A stretch of DNA of 64,000 bases. Source: Sclerodactyla briareus. Taxonomy: Eukaryota > Echinodermata > Holothuroidea > Dendrochirotida > Sclerodactylidae. Location of the stretch: the NCBI GenBank assembly GCA_026419785.1, contig JAODTK010005832.1, positions 62,001 to 126,000 on the forward strand, in the 5' to 3' direction. The notes under the pieces were generated by a model. That model saw only the letters and a program-made list of their open reading frames with translations. It was not told the DNA's origin and did not search any database. Below, in pieces: positions 36,756 to 48,655 of the stretch. The translations under genes and the position numbers were made by a program. How positions within the stretch are numbered: the stretch's first letter is position 1; every line of letters begins with the position of its first letter.

Positions 36756-36970
36756 ATATTGGTTTCGTTCTTTGCGGAGACGGTTTATATACTTATAGAC
36801 GAGAGAAAAATCACGGTTCTTTCTTTCGGTAACAAGTTCTTTTAAGGTGGTGACTTTGGGAATTCTCTGATGAACCTCCACTTCCACGACTTGTCTCAAA
36901 GGGCAACAAGTCGATCTCTCGATTCAGAAATCAGAGTCATTCCGACTGTTCCATCAATAACAGGTAGTTC
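36687..36970 (-). other. possible coding remnant, unrecognised
   Basis: The 70-codon minus-strand frame at 36687-36899 gives a hydrophilic, helix-like peptide with VHQRIPK, TLKELV and YKYINRLRKERN. Its composition looks more protein-like than most frames here. Upstream, in another frame, 36905-36970 also stays open (reading VIDGTVG and SESRDRLVAL), so one frameshift could join them. I do not recognise the family; a transposon protein fragment is possible. Confidence 0.2.
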
Positions 36971-38859
36971 ATGTGAATAACTTGTATAGATGAAAGGTTA
37001 GAAACTGAATTCAGCTTGAATGGAAATACGTACATATGGAGCAATTCAGTCAATTACGTGCCGCGTCGACATCGAAAAGCGAGGGTCTTTCGTGTACCCA
37101 CTACTCTCTACAGTTCCAATGATACAGTGCAGTTTCGATATGGCCGCTAACCGCCCGATGTAAATTGGAAAAGTGTTGGGGTCGAAGAACGCATGTTCAC
37201 TATTGGAAATCCGTATGTACGGTATATACGAGTTCGAAAGAACGCGCCTATATTACATATTGTTCAGTTCACTAGTAGTGCTACAATAAGCCTTCCCACG
37301 GTTGTAAGTGCGCATTGGCTCATCACTGAAAAGTTTGGGGGTATAGACACCGATTCTCCCCATAGCTCCTATCATTACAGCCTATGTTTAAATCGTCACC
37401 ACTCTTTGAAAACCAGCCATTCATCCCATCTCTGGATTTAGTATTGAAGTATGCAGGATCGTGAAGTTTTGTGCGCTAAGATTGTAGTTGTTCATGGGGA
37501 GTTCCCAAAGATTGTTTTTGTACACTGGATGTGCAATGTCGAGTTGCCATTGTAGCTTCGACCCAATAGACCATATCCTCATTGATTGTAACCCTGAAAA
37601 GGCTTATTGGACTGCATATTTGTGTATTGTTTGTCAATTTCACATTCAGTTTTTCATTTTTTTTTTCCTCAATATTTAGGTTGATCGCACTTAGCTGGAT
37701 TCTCTTTTGGATCTTCACACCTAGTGGTTTCCCCCATTAACCAGAATCCCTGTCATGTTTCTGGATATTGCCACACACATGTTTTTGGACTCTCCTTTCA
37801 TGGTGTAATGGAATTCCAACAAATGTCTGGAGTTTCATGACCATAAAATAATTCTTGTTGGAACAGAATCACAAAATTTAAGAAAATTGTGGTAATGATC
37901 AGAATGAGCCTATTTTCTTAGATGTTTGTTTTCCCTCATCCTCTTTTGAGAGCTTCATTTTTTCTCCCTCCACCGTGACCTCGTACTACTGTGGCCAACG
38001 TCTTCACTTGGGAAAACATTGACATCCAGCCCCCATACAATAATTGCTCCCCACCACACCGTCACCTTGACATTCCTTGTTCATCAGCTGCATGTTGCAT
38101 GTCTCCTTGCATCTATACTGTTTGAATTTTTTTCAATTTTGAAATATTTCACATAGGACTTTACGACATTTACTACCGTCAAGAATGCCGCCAGAGTGCT
38201 AACAAACATCACAAATTTACATTGCCAAGATGTATTGAAGAATGGGCCTCTCGTTTGATCTTCTGGAGTCATTCAGGTCTTTACTGGTCTATCCTGAAAC
38301 TCCCTTATGTTGCTTCTCTGTGTGTTGCATGGACTGACTGTCTGCTTCATGTCATGAACTGACTCATGAGGCAAACCCAAGACCCTTCGGGTCTTCAGAT
38401 GGACCATGACAAACGAAATCCAGTCTCCTAGTGGTGTCTTGCTCACTACCACTGATCGCCCTGTTTTTGGGTGAACATGTTGTTGTAATTTTCTTTATAT
38501 TGACCATGTCACTACTGGCCCTTTTGGTTCGGCAAGTTTTGAGGCTAGTGAATTCTCTGGGCAGGCCAATTGAGTCATGAGGTCACTGGATAGTGGCGTT
38601 TTGCAGTCATGCTACCTGAGCAGAGGAACAAAGCTCCAAGTGTTCAGCTCTATCTGTCGTGCTTCCAATCTTAAGTATATCCTAATAGAGAGGCCTGGAA
38701 TGGAGGCTCCAATGTGGGGGGGCTGACACAGAGACTAATCCTTTTATGACTCCTTCACTCTGCCGCATCCTCGGTTACAGCTGGCAGGGCCATGGCGTCA
38801 GGCCTGATGTCAAGGAGATGGTGCAGAGTGGGGATGGAATGCCTGACCTCTGACTCTCG
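36971..38859. other. no recognised feature
   Basis: AT-rich sequence without a recognisable gene, RNA or repeat. Short frames occur on both strands and are ignored. Confidence 0.3.
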
Positions 38860-39045
38860 ACTTGTGCCTCTAGGGGCTATGGCAAACCTACTGAGGGCCT
38901 TTGCTTCTAGGGGCAATATGGCAACCTACTGAGGGACTTTGCTTCTAGGGGCTTATATGGCAAACCTACCCAGGACTTGCTTCTAGGGGCATATGGCAAA
39001 CCACCAAGGGACTTTCTTTCTAGGGGATATGCAACCTCCCAATGA
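38860..39045. repeat. 37-38 bp minisatellite, five units
   Basis: The word CTAGGGG followed by a (CAA)TATGGCAAACC(T)AC block recurs with CTAGGGG starts near 38870, 38907, 38945, 38983 and 39020, a period of 37-38 bp. Between the words lies CTGAGGGACTTTGCTT with variants. The 81-codon minus-strand frame over it is repeat-derived. Confidence 0.9.
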
Positions 39046-39382
39046 CAATCCTTTCCACCGATACAGGTAGGCTGAGCTAAACCTGTCAGCTCGTGGTTGG
39101 TGCCGCTCTTGGTTCCCCTCGGTCGGGATGGGTCAGGGGGTAGATGCAGCAAGGTAGAGTCTGTCTGTCAGTCAGTCATGTTGATGTGTCCGATAGTTCA
39201 TTCCTCTAGGGTTGATCAGGCTATGGTGGCTTTCTTGGACTGTCTCCAGCAGTCTAGGATGATATCGAGAGAGTGACAGCAGCTTCAGACTGTACCGCTA
39301 CGATTACCAATGGCAGATAGAAGACCCTAACACAAACAAGTCATACTCTATCAAGTGAGTGCTATCAAAAAAACTATGTATG
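39046..39382. other. no recognised feature
   Basis: Sequence between the minisatellite and the GGTCA-rich units, with a short GTCTGTCAGTCAGTCA patch at 39161-39176. Nothing else is seen. Confidence 0.35.
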
Positions 39383-39760
39383 TGAACACAGTACTCATCT
39401 CAACATGGGTGGATAGGCTCATACCTGGTTCTGACAAGTCACATGTCCCCTATATCTTTTTGGGGTCAGATCAGAAGGTCTTCATTAGGTCGGTGAAAGT
39501 CCAAATCCTTTCTAACCCCATCATCCGAATAGTTTGATCTGATCCCAATGGATTTTTTTTACTTGCTTTCTTCTAATAGGTAGTACAGGAAACCATGACA
39601 GGGTCAGTTTAGAAAATGGGAAATTCATAAAGGACAACAGAATTCCGATCATTTTAGCTCGCAAACATAATAGGTCGATCATGCCATAGTGGATGAAGCC
39701 ATACTTGGTAGGTGATGTTATGTTACCGAAAGCCTTATTGTTTCTTGTCCACACTGGTGT
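39383..39760 (+). repeat. second GGTCA-rich family, block 2
   Basis: Two diverged units of the family seen at 13957-14430. The first has GTGAACACAGTA, TGGGTGGATAGGCTCATACCTGG, ACAAGTCACATG, TTTTTGGGGTCAGATCAGAAGGTC and AGGTCGGTGAAAGTC (39383-39505). The second has CTCGCAAACATAATAGGTCGATC and GTGGATGAAGCCATACTTGG (39658-39715). The half-site spacing is less regular than in block 1. Confidence 0.65.
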
Positions 39761-40439
39761 CTTTCCTTTGGAAATGTCTTGTTGCGCACAATGAGCTGGT
39801 TTTATTATTCCTTGTTAAGTGTGTCTGGATCTGGGTTGTCAGGGATCCCGAACCCCGTCCGGCTCTGGTTAGGTTTTCTCTTGAAATGGTGAACTTCACA
39901 AAATCATGGATTTTTTGGGAATAGCATCATCACAGGTTGGATCTGGTTTTCGATACAATACTTACATGATTTTCTCAATATTTAGAAGATCTGTATGTCA
40001 CAAAAGACAAGTTCACATCCTTAACATTGGGTAGTACTTTGGTAATATCTTGAAACATACATTTTGTGAATAGTTCGAAATTTAGGTGGTGAAGTTAAAA
40101 GGCATTAACTTTTTTTTTTATTGGTGCGGAATAGATCATCTCACATGAGCTGAGATCCAGCAACTCTGTCTTATTTCATTTTGAACTGATTTTTGATCTG
40201 GCACATTTTTTCTTCACCTACGGATCCATTTCCCTCATAAGAGCGTGGACTAAAGCCCTCAGTTACCTGCTGACGAACTCCCAAATGGGCCCTAGCATGG
40301 GTTGCCACATCACAGTGTTCACAACTGAAAACACTAAAAACGGTTGAACACATCAGCTGGAAGACTCCTCCTGATGGCATTCATCATGTTACTGCTGTAG
40401 ATCAGAATCTGCAAGTCAAGAACAGTCAGCCAACAGAAG
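39761..40439. other. no recognised feature
   Basis: AT-rich sequence with a T9 run near 40110. No gene or repeat is recognised. Confidence 0.3.
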
Positions 40440-40810
40440 TCAAGAGACTCACCATGGTCAAACGGACAGCCTCAATAAGCTGCTTGTATGTTTCTTCCCA
40501 GTCTACAGAACCAAAACCTGGGATATTTTGAAAACAGCAGACAAAAAAAAACAAAAAGGCCAGAGACTCACTATGGATTATGGTGGCAAACCCTTGTTAC
40601 CACACATCGGTTGACCTAGGCCCTGAAGGGTAAACTGACCAGCCTCAAATAGGCCCCTTGTATAGGTAGCCCCCTAGTCCACAAACTGGACAAAACAAGA
40701 TTGACGACGCATTCCAGAGACTCATCACTGTGGTACACATTCATGACCGGCCCTGATGCTCATGATGACAAATAGGTCTCCTATTCACAAACAAACTTAC
40801 AATGATTGGA
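40440..40810. repeat. degenerate tandem repeat, three units of about 120-150 bp
   Basis: CAAGAGACTCACCATGG (40440), CCAGAGACTCACTATGG (40560) and CCAGAGACTCATCACTGTGG (40711) open three units. Each is followed by a CAGCCTCAATA/CAGCCTCAAATAGG-type word (40467, 40633) or its decayed form (about 40767) and a CTTGTATGT / CCTTGTATAGG / TCCTATTCACA word. Units are strongly diverged. Confidence 0.5.
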
Positions 40811-43289
40811 CATGTCTGCTGTTACTGGGCCATGGTGTGGATATTGGTACACATTTCACCAGCTGAGCTGTTATTATTGTTTAAAACCCAAGTGGTACCA
40901 TGCAAATGTCGACCATGCTGATTAACCATCCCTCCTAGATGAGGGCCCCTATGACCAACCCAGCCATCATTTTGTATGACACAGTGGAATTCCTCCCCAC
41001 AATTTTCCGGATCACAACAGAATCCACTGTCCGGTTCCCATAGGATTATTGTCATAAGCAGTGATATGTGAACCTGACATCCTTATGTGCTTGCATGACA
41101 AATCGTGCAACCTGTTCATACAAAAGTGTGTGCATTTTCTGAGCTTGTTGCAGTCAAAAGGAATCATTTCTGATACTTAGTGAATTATGGCATATCTCTG
41201 AAGAACCACTGAAGTCTAAGAGCATTGGCTTGCCATCATAAATTCTTGGGCAAGTGAAAAAGCAAAGCAGAGTGTAAAGTCTGTGGTATGTATCATAGAC
41301 GATCCAGGGGACATGAAGACGATGTCTGGATGGAGGCAATGAATACATTAACTTGAATCCCCTATACAGAGAGGAAAGAGAAGGGGGAGAAGGGTTGTGC
41401 TTGAAAATAGACTGCACATGTTGTTGACAGCTGTCATGTACCAGTAATCTACAGTATGTTTTTGTAATGTTTGTTGGAGTGGCAGGGTGCTGCTTTTTCT
41501 CACATGTCAATCCAAGGCGATATATGGCGTTCGCCGGGGTCAGCCACGTCTCTAATCCTACCAGTTACGTTTATCCTTCTCTCACAAACGCATTGATAAG
41601 TGTTCATGACCCTCTCAAAACTAATCAAACAAAGTGCTTTTATGATGGTTCATAAAGCAATAGCGAGGCCTATTCTCGTGATCGTATTTTGAAAACAAAA
41701 TACAGAGGAAGGAGTTTACCTTAGTATTTACTCTGTAATATGTAACTCTGGTCTGGTATCACACATTCGAATTTTATTCATTTCTATCAAATGCACATTT
41801 GACGTGGGTTGTTAGCTATAACTATGGATGAACCTATATTATAAGTTGAGCATAAGCTGATGTATGCTGCGGGCACTTCATTCTTCATCCATAGTGTCGA
41901 TAAACCGCTGTGTCTCCAATGGGTCTACAATGATGTGAAAAAAAATGGACTTCTCATATTTAACTAATAGTAATGTATCCTATTTCACTTCTGGTCCAGC
42001 CACTTTTTCCACGCCCATCATATTTGCCGTAACTCTGAACTGTCTGAGTAAATTATTTCAATTCTGTTTCAACTCCCTTACTTCTTGCTCCAACACACCA
42101 GCCACTTAAAACATCGGGCAGTCACCATTAAATTTGATTGGGGTATTTCCACATTTTTTTTACAAAGGTCGAAGAAGATATTATATATATATAAATCATC
42201 ACATTCAAATTCTAGTGGTAGTGTGTTTATTTCTAGCATGTTTGTTCTAGTCAACTGCGATCCTCATTCTCATATTTATTGAGTTTCTTTCCTCTGAATC
42301 TGACAGCAGAAGGAAACGGTGGAAAAAACTAAGCATGAGCAGGATTTCAACCTTTTGACTCAAGGGCAGGAACAGATATGTCAAAACATCTGACTATCCA
42401 TTAACTTTTGAATGAGCACATCTAAACGGGGGGGGGGTTACCCTGTCTGCTGATTGACACTGAATACCATATTGTTGAAGATCCGAGAGAGTGGTCGTGA
42501 CTTTGCAATCATGAGAGGCCATTCATTTGCTCCAAGAGAATGGAGTTCACTCATCAATCTTTGGCAGTATCGTGCTGTTCAAAGTTCTTCAGCAACATGA
42601 ATGACAGGTTCCAACCCACGTTCCCACCCATGTTCCCACCCATATTCGATTGGGGTGGATTTCCCACCAGGGGGGGGGTGAATTTCCCCTGGAAATACGA
42701 TGCTTTTGAATACCCTTATGCAAGTTCTGCAGAGGTGAGGGAGGGGGGGTTGCAGACGGATTAGTACAACACTGCATGACTGAGCGGTTAAACTATCCCT
42801 TTAATTTCATTACTGGGAGGAGGGTGAGACTAGTTCATGGTTGTCAGTATATGAATATGGTGTCTGCAAGTCACCTTGGGTACCAGTCCACCAGCAATCA
42901 AGACCACAGTGTAGTCCCTGCGGAGTCTCACCGCTGGGCTTGGCACAATTGTCTGGCTCATTGGTAAAGTCATCGATCATTCTGGTTACCAACAAGCATT
43001 GTTCTGTTGTGGTATTTCCCACATGATTGCTCAAGGTGGAGATAAATTTCTGTTGAGCAAACCAAGGTCTGGTTATCTACTCTCTGGGGGGAAAAGTGGC
43101 TTTTCTATAATTCCTCTCTTCTCATGTGTTCCAATTGGGGACCTATTAGGAATACTCAGTTTCTGTTTTTTTTACTGTGGCACTGGCACAATAGTCAATA
43201 ATTAAGTAAGTTAATTGGCCTATTTTATGTAATCATCGTTTAGGCTTGTTAGCAAGATACATATGAACCATAGGTGCTATGGTGACGGA
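40811..43289. other. no recognised gene
   Basis: The 118-codon minus-strand frame at 41154-41510 has no recognised domain. A triple TTCCCACC(CA) word occurs at 42620-42650 and a G8 run near 42430. Short overlapping frames at 42776-43034 lie on both strands and are ignored. Confidence 0.3.
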
Positions 43290-43930
43290 GTTTGGTACAT
43301 ATAGGGTAGAGACTGATTATATTTTCATTTTTCAGCATCAAATATCGCAAATTAAGTCATCTATTTTGCATAATTTATGCAAAATTTTGTCAGATTTTTC
43401 AACTTGGTTAATATGGTCTACCTTCATTACTAAAACTTGGTTAACAAGATTTGAGTCAAGGGAGGTCAATCCAAGTATCTATTTGTCATAATTAATGCAA
43501 AATCATTAGGTTGCTTGGATTTCCGTGAAACCTGGTGGTCAGGTTTACCTTGAGTTCCCAAATTTTTCATCATGATTCGGGTTCACCGAAGGCATTCAAC
43601 ATGTGTATTTCTGCGTTGTTTATTTCACTTTTCAAAGTTTGTGGATTTTCTGGCGCTTTTAAAGGTATGGGTCCTTTAGTCCCCCCCAAAATTTACCAAT
43701 GACTTGGGTCACTGGAGTATATTTCAATGTGTATAATTTGCTTCATTATTCATGCAATGTTCAAGTTCGTGGATTCCCATGAAACGTGTTGAGTGCAGTC
43801 ACCATTAGTAATGAGATTATTATTTATTCATGAAATGGAGTATTGTGTCAATTTGTCATAATGACAGCAGGCAATTTAATAATCACATTCCCCAAACGAA
43901 TACTCATGGTAGACATGGGTAAGACATAAC
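43290..43930 (+). repeat. degenerate tandem repeat, unit about 120-130 bp, four to five units
   Basis: Recurring words are CATAATT(T/A)ATGCAAAAT (about 43368 and 43487), CATTATTCATGCAATGTTC (43744), (G)TTTGTGGATTTTC or TTCGTGGATTCCC (43640, 43767), GAAAC(C/G)TGGTGGTCAGG or variants, and GTTTACCTTGAGTTCCC. Spacing is 119-130 bp. Non-coding. Confidence 0.65.
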
Positions 43931-45175
43931 AATCATTGTCCTTATGAATTTGAAAAATTGTTCACTGATTAGTAAACTGTTCTTAACAATGCAATATCAC
44001 ATTCTGAAAGCAGCACATGGAATGACTTAATACTTGTTTTTATGGTGACTGATCGCGCAGCCAGGCGAGACCACTGGGGCGATCGCCCTTCTATACTAAA
44101 ACAACTTGTTATAGCGATTCCAGCAGCTGATTGATTACTTCCTAACTTGCCCCAGGACAGCATGTGGAAGGCTTGATATGCCTTGGGTTTCTGCTGCATA
44201 AAAGTCCGGAGAGGCTCAAGGCCGGTGGTCAAGCAATCTTTGCATAGTCCCTTCCAGCCTGCCCCTCTCGTGAACATCTGATGTCCTCCCTGGATTCCCA
44301 TATTGAAAGTTCACTGGGCGACTTCTTCCTCCCTCGTCGTTTCTAGGGTGAGGCAGGGTTGCCCACACTTTTCAAAACTGATATGGACTGGAATATCAAG
44401 ACGGTTACAAAAGACACATGGACTGCAGATATTCACTGCCTCGTTACTACGGAGTGTTCTTCGTCGTCATTGTGTCTGAAGTCCTGTGGGCTCGTGCACA
44501 GTGGCGTTAGCCCGGATTTTTTTTTCGGTCAAGGGGAAAGGGAGGTCACAAACATCCCAGGGTCACAAATTTTCCCTAGCAAAAGATCCACACCAACAGT
44601 GTCATCCCTCATCTGCAGGTGGAATATGGTGTTCATCTTCCTGCTCCCTCAAAAAATACCAATATTTGTTTAATGTTCTAATCGCAAAATTAATATTGGT
44701 ACATAGGTTTTGCTCCGAAAGTCTGAACTTGTAATTTTATATCCTTCGTTTTACTTCCTCTTTCACAATGTGTTTTACTGACCTAACGCGGGAAGCTAAG
44801 GGTTGAACTGTTTGTAAGCATACACCACCGCTTTGTATCTGGATTAACCACACCCTGGTTGACAAGTCATGTGAGTGTATATTCGTTCTTCACGCTAACA
44901 CTGTTCAGATGAAACCTATTCCTTTTATTGTGCCCGTTCGCAAATTTGTGAACGAGTCCAAATGCAACTCCTCAACACGATGTGTCTCAATCGAAAAAAG
45001 TCCTATTGCTCCAGATAATCGAGTTTAACCGGGGAACTCCTTCGCATGCGGCTGATGCTACTGGTAGAAAGCCTCTTCAAATGTTTAAGTAGATAGCGAA
45101 CTTCACATAAATGAAATAAATGACAGTGATTAATTGCGCTCCCCCGTTCACACAGTGGTCGGTGTAATAGACATT
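43931..45175. other. no gene; one transposon-end-like motif
   Basis: At 44499 CAGTGGCGTTAGCCCGG is followed by a T9 run and AAGGGGAAAGGGAGG. This is the form of CAGTGGCGTAGCC-type ends common in animal hAT-like non-autonomous elements. The other end was not found. The frames of 104 and 110 codons nearby are unrecognised. Confidence 0.4.
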
Positions 45176-45436
45176 TTACTCATGATCGGGTGAAATTTTT
45201 CCGAGTGGCGGGATCAGGAGGCTGATACTGTCGGCAACGGCGCGATCACCAGCCGTATCAAAGACCCGCCTTTGTGAGGTTTCAGGGCAACGCCCCGGTG
45301 GGATCCCGGGGACCCTGGAGAGAGCCCCAGTCTTCACGGTCTTGAGCTCCCATGGCCAAGATTCCACTTGGAATTGGTCAGTGGCGGCGGTGTACAGTGA
45401 TCTTGTCCAGTCCATCCAATTGAAATTGGCGAACAA
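45176..45436 (-). other. GC-rich unrecognised open frame, 86 codons
   Basis: A minus-strand frame in a locally GC-rich patch (45200-45370). The peptide begins MFANFNWMDWTRSLY and contains a proline-rich middle. No domain is recognised and no splice signals are convincing. It may be an exon or a chance frame in GC-rich DNA. Confidence 0.12.
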
Positions 45437-45555
45437 AAAAGTGTGAGGAAGCGAAAACGACGGATGCTTATAACGGTCGTTCCGATCAACACTTAGGGTT
45501 GTAATATTTGAAGTATGCCCTACTGACCCTCTGGTTCAAACAGTGGACTCATCCG

Positions 45556-45652
45556 TTTGTATGTATGTATGTTATTATGTAAGTTGGATATGTATTATGT
45601 ATGTATGTATGTAGTATGTATGTATGTAATTTATGATGTATGTATGTTGTAG
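45556..45652. repeat. (ATGT)n microsatellite
   Basis: Interrupted GTAT/ATGT tetranucleotides for about 95 bp. The frame reading repeated THTYI on the minus strand is derived from it. Confidence 0.95.
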
Positions 45653-45654
45653 CG

Positions 45655-45850
45655 GACGCCTGGATTGTGAACACATTAACTCGATCCCCCCCAACTTTAT
45701 GGATGAAACTCCCTCGGTGTGAAGGTTTCCATATTATGAGTACATGATTCATGTTGTTTCCGGGTCAGGTCACAGGTAATCTGAGTCAACTGAGGTAAAA
45801 GTATGAATACCGTTTGAACACGATAAATCCGGAAGTGCTCAGTTCGATGG
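45655..45850 (+). repeat. second GGTCA-rich family, block 3
   Basis: One full and one partial unit: GATTGTGAACACATTAACTCGATCC, TATGGATGAAACT, ATGAGTACATGATTCATGTTGTTTCCGGGTCAGGTCACAGGTAATCTGAG and, in the next unit, TTTGAACACGATAAATCC (45810). It matches blocks at 13957 and 39383. Confidence 0.75.
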
Positions 45851-45887
45851 CACGCCGAATTCGTATGCAAGCTTTTTCATTGCGAGC

Positions 45888-46085
45888 AGGCGCATATCCA
45901 GGGAGTCTTTGGGGCGGCGCGCCCCCCGGGTAAGAGAATGAGGGAAAAGTGAAAGGGGGAAAGAAAAAAATGGAGGAGGGAGAAAAAGAAAAAGAAAAGG
46001 GAGAGAGAAAAAGAGAAAGGAGAAGGGAGGAGGAAAAGGAAGGGTGAGGGGAAGAGGAATGAGAGAAAGGAAAAGGGGTGATAAA
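45888..46085. mobile_element. transposon-end-like motif with adjoining purine-only tract
   Basis: CAGGCGCATATCCAGGG (45888) is followed by GGCGGCGCGCCCCCC. From about 45932 to 46080 the plus strand is almost entirely A and G. The opening motif closely matches CAGGCGCGGATCCAGG at 62819. Such ends are typical of small non-autonomous hAT-like elements. No second end is identified. The minus-strand frame rich in S, F and P (45786-46139) is an artefact of the pyrimidine strand. Confidence 0.5.
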
Positions 46086-48060
46086 AAATGCGATAGAAAC
46101 CAAAAAACTGAAAAGTGAGGTAGGCTTTATTGTAGTCATTTATACTGTCGAAGATGTTCCCACAGATTCAGCACTACCCCCCTCTTCTGCTTGTCTAATC
46201 AGTGTACTCACAGCTTCCGGTATTCTTATGATAAAATATCAGATTCGGCCGGACCCCCCTCCTCCCACCCACTATAGGCTTCAGGGAAAACGTAATGGGG
46301 TTAACAATGATTTTGGTGGATCCGCCCCATACCCGCTATAAGGCAAGAGTTGAACTCAATTTCGAAAAAAATTCTTTTGACATCCTTTGTCGCAGATTGA
46401 CCATATCCATGGGGCCGGCGGATCCGCATCCTCAAGTGGGGGGGGGTCTGTTTTGTGAGACTATCTAAGCTTAGCGCAACCATGGTTGACGCTTGCAGCG
46501 TACTACATTTTTGGAATCTCCAAAACCCTCTAGATGGCCGGAAACGGCACTTCTCGTGGTTTCAACCCGCATATACTCTCAGCAGCTCTAAACTAGAGTA
46601 TCATTTCAGAATATCTCATATTCAACTTCCCTAGTTTTTTCTTTAGTTTTTTTTTTTTTTGGGGGGGGGGGGATGCGTTCACCTTCGAATTTTTCGAGGG
46701 TGCTCTCTTTCATATTACCATGGAGGTAACAGCCTCGCGTATGCTATTACAGGCCGATGCAAGTATGAAGTGAGGGTATTAAAGTCTTTTTTATTAGTCA
46801 TCAATAGGCAATGTTTTTTTATTTATTATAGCTCGTTTTTGTTGTGGTTTACAGGTTTTACGGAACTTTCTCTCTCCTCTTACAGAAGTTTGCCACCGTC
46901 TATTATTTCAGGTATCAAGCACACAACACCTGAGCCAGGGCACAGCGTGACCCCCCCCCCCCCCAAGTGAGATCGCGTAGCGCACTCGGGCGAAGTAAGA
47001 GCGGGGTGAAAGGCAGAAGTAAAATGTTCCCAACACACAACACAAAAAACTACTTCGTCAAGTTCGATGGAATTTAAGGCAGAGGCAACATTTTTGTTTG
47101 AGTTTGCGTATTTTATTATTCGATAATCTGACAAGTTCCCATTTCAAATGTCTCGCCCCTCCTCCAAAAACTAAGGCTGTGAAAAGATCAGAGAAGAATG
47201 GGAGGGGGAAGTGCCTTTTCTATCATCTGGGAGGGCCCTCATATCCCAATATTCCTGTGTAAACGCACCAACCGATCTGTCTCTCCGTCAAGATATTGAA
47301 TCATAACGACCATATTATTTTTTTACCATACACGTGCACTTTGAACTGCAGTATCCTATGCTATCAGACTGCTTGAATTTTCAGCGCGTGCCTTTCTCCA
47401 GATAACTACTACTTCGGAGTTGCCTGGCTTTCTATGGCATACGTTTATAAATCAATGATTGGGACAGCAAGCTAAAGTTGCTAATGCCTAAATTCGGGCT
47501 GGTATCTGATTTTTCCCAGATGTTTCTCTGGAAATCTTAAGGAACATTGCGTCACTCCTGCGCGCACCGGTGATTGTGGGTATGGCGTAGCTGCTGACCA
47601 TTCTGGCGAAAGTTAAAGCCGGGGCAACGATTGGACCGAAATCTGGCCTAAATGGTCAAAATGTCCAACGTACCGAGGACCCCTTCCAAATAAGTTTTGT
47701 AAACGTAGTTTTCCTGTCCGAATTCCGATCTAAAAAAACTGGGGGTTCCCTCTATTTCCGCCGTGTCAAGCTATTCCGCTCACATGAGTTCCCGCCAAAA
47801 ACCGACTGGTTCCATTGCTAAGACTTTCTGGGAAATTCTTCCTTGATTGTTCCCAACAAATTGGCTTGAATAAATTATGTATCTCTGGAAGATAGGACCA
47901 GAAACAGAACGTCAAAGAACTGTCAACCTCATGAAAATTAAATGTCAAAACGCTAACTACTTTCACTTCCTCCCCGTTTCCTGCCGATTGCCGACAGACT
48001 CGGTCACATCGCCCCCTTACAACAACCGACGGCGACGGGGCGTCACATTATCTAATTTTT
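46086..48060. other. no gene; repeat fragments and homopolymers
   Basis: GGCGGATCCGC words occur near 46318 (GGTGGATCCGCC) and 46416. CCCTCTAGATGGCCGGAAACGGCA at 46528-46551 is matched on the opposite strand near 51555-51580. G12 is at 46661-46672 and C14 at 46951-46964. From 47000 to 48060 I see nothing. No domain is found in the short frames. Confidence 0.4.
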
Positions 48061-48072
48061 ACCGACGTGCAT

Positions 48073-48340
48073 TTAGTGGCGTACCCACGAGGGAGGGGTG
48101 TCAGAATCCCCCCCCCACCATGACCCAAGTCTCAATGGTTTTTTTGAACACAAAAGCTTAGTTTTTTCTTGCAGTTTCGGTAAGGTTTTGCAGTGTTTTT
48201 TTCAGCAAATATTGCAGCAGCAGGCATCTAGGGGCCCATAAATTGTACTTAGTCTTGCAAAAAGAGAGGGTGAAGCCATTATGAGGGCGGCACTTCCCTT
48301 GTTTCCAACCTCAACTCCCCCCCCCCCCCCCCCACCGCTG
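48073..48340. repeat. transposon-end-like motif and C17 tract
   Basis: TAGTGGCGTACCCACGAGGG starts at 48074 and leads into a C-run; it is related to the CAGTGGCGTAGCC family. A run of 17 C lies at 48317-48333. Whether the two belong to one element is not clear. Confidence 0.4.
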
Positions 48341-48424
48341 ACAAATCCCTCGGTACTCTCCTGTGCCATTCTATTGTCTACGCTGAATGTGCCAATTAGA
48401 TGAAGAGCCATAAATCGAAATGCC

Positions 48425-48655
48425 GATAATAAAGTCTGCTCGGTTTTTTTTCCATTCCCACTTTCCATTCCCTGTCTCACCTTTCAATCCTTACTTCCCT
48501 TTTCCTTTCCCTTCCCCTCTTTCTCTTTTCCCATCCTCCTACCGTCTGTTCCTCTTCTTCTTCCTCCTCTGCCTCTTTCCTTCTTTTTCCTCTTCTTTAC
48601 TTCCCTTTTCCACTTCTTTTCCTCCCTCTTTCTCCTTGCTCTTTTTTGTCGACAG
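48425..48655. repeat. pyrimidine-only tract of about 220 bp
   Basis: Apart from scattered purines, the plus strand is C and T only, with CTTCC, CTCTTTC and TTTTCC mixtures. It mirrors the purine tract at 45932-46080. The frames over it (S, F, P rich on plus; K, E, R, G rich on minus) are compositional artefacts. Confidence 0.85.

Noticed and set aside
45786-46139. 117-codon minus-strand frame rich in S, F and P
   Set aside because: It is the translation of a pyrimidine tract.
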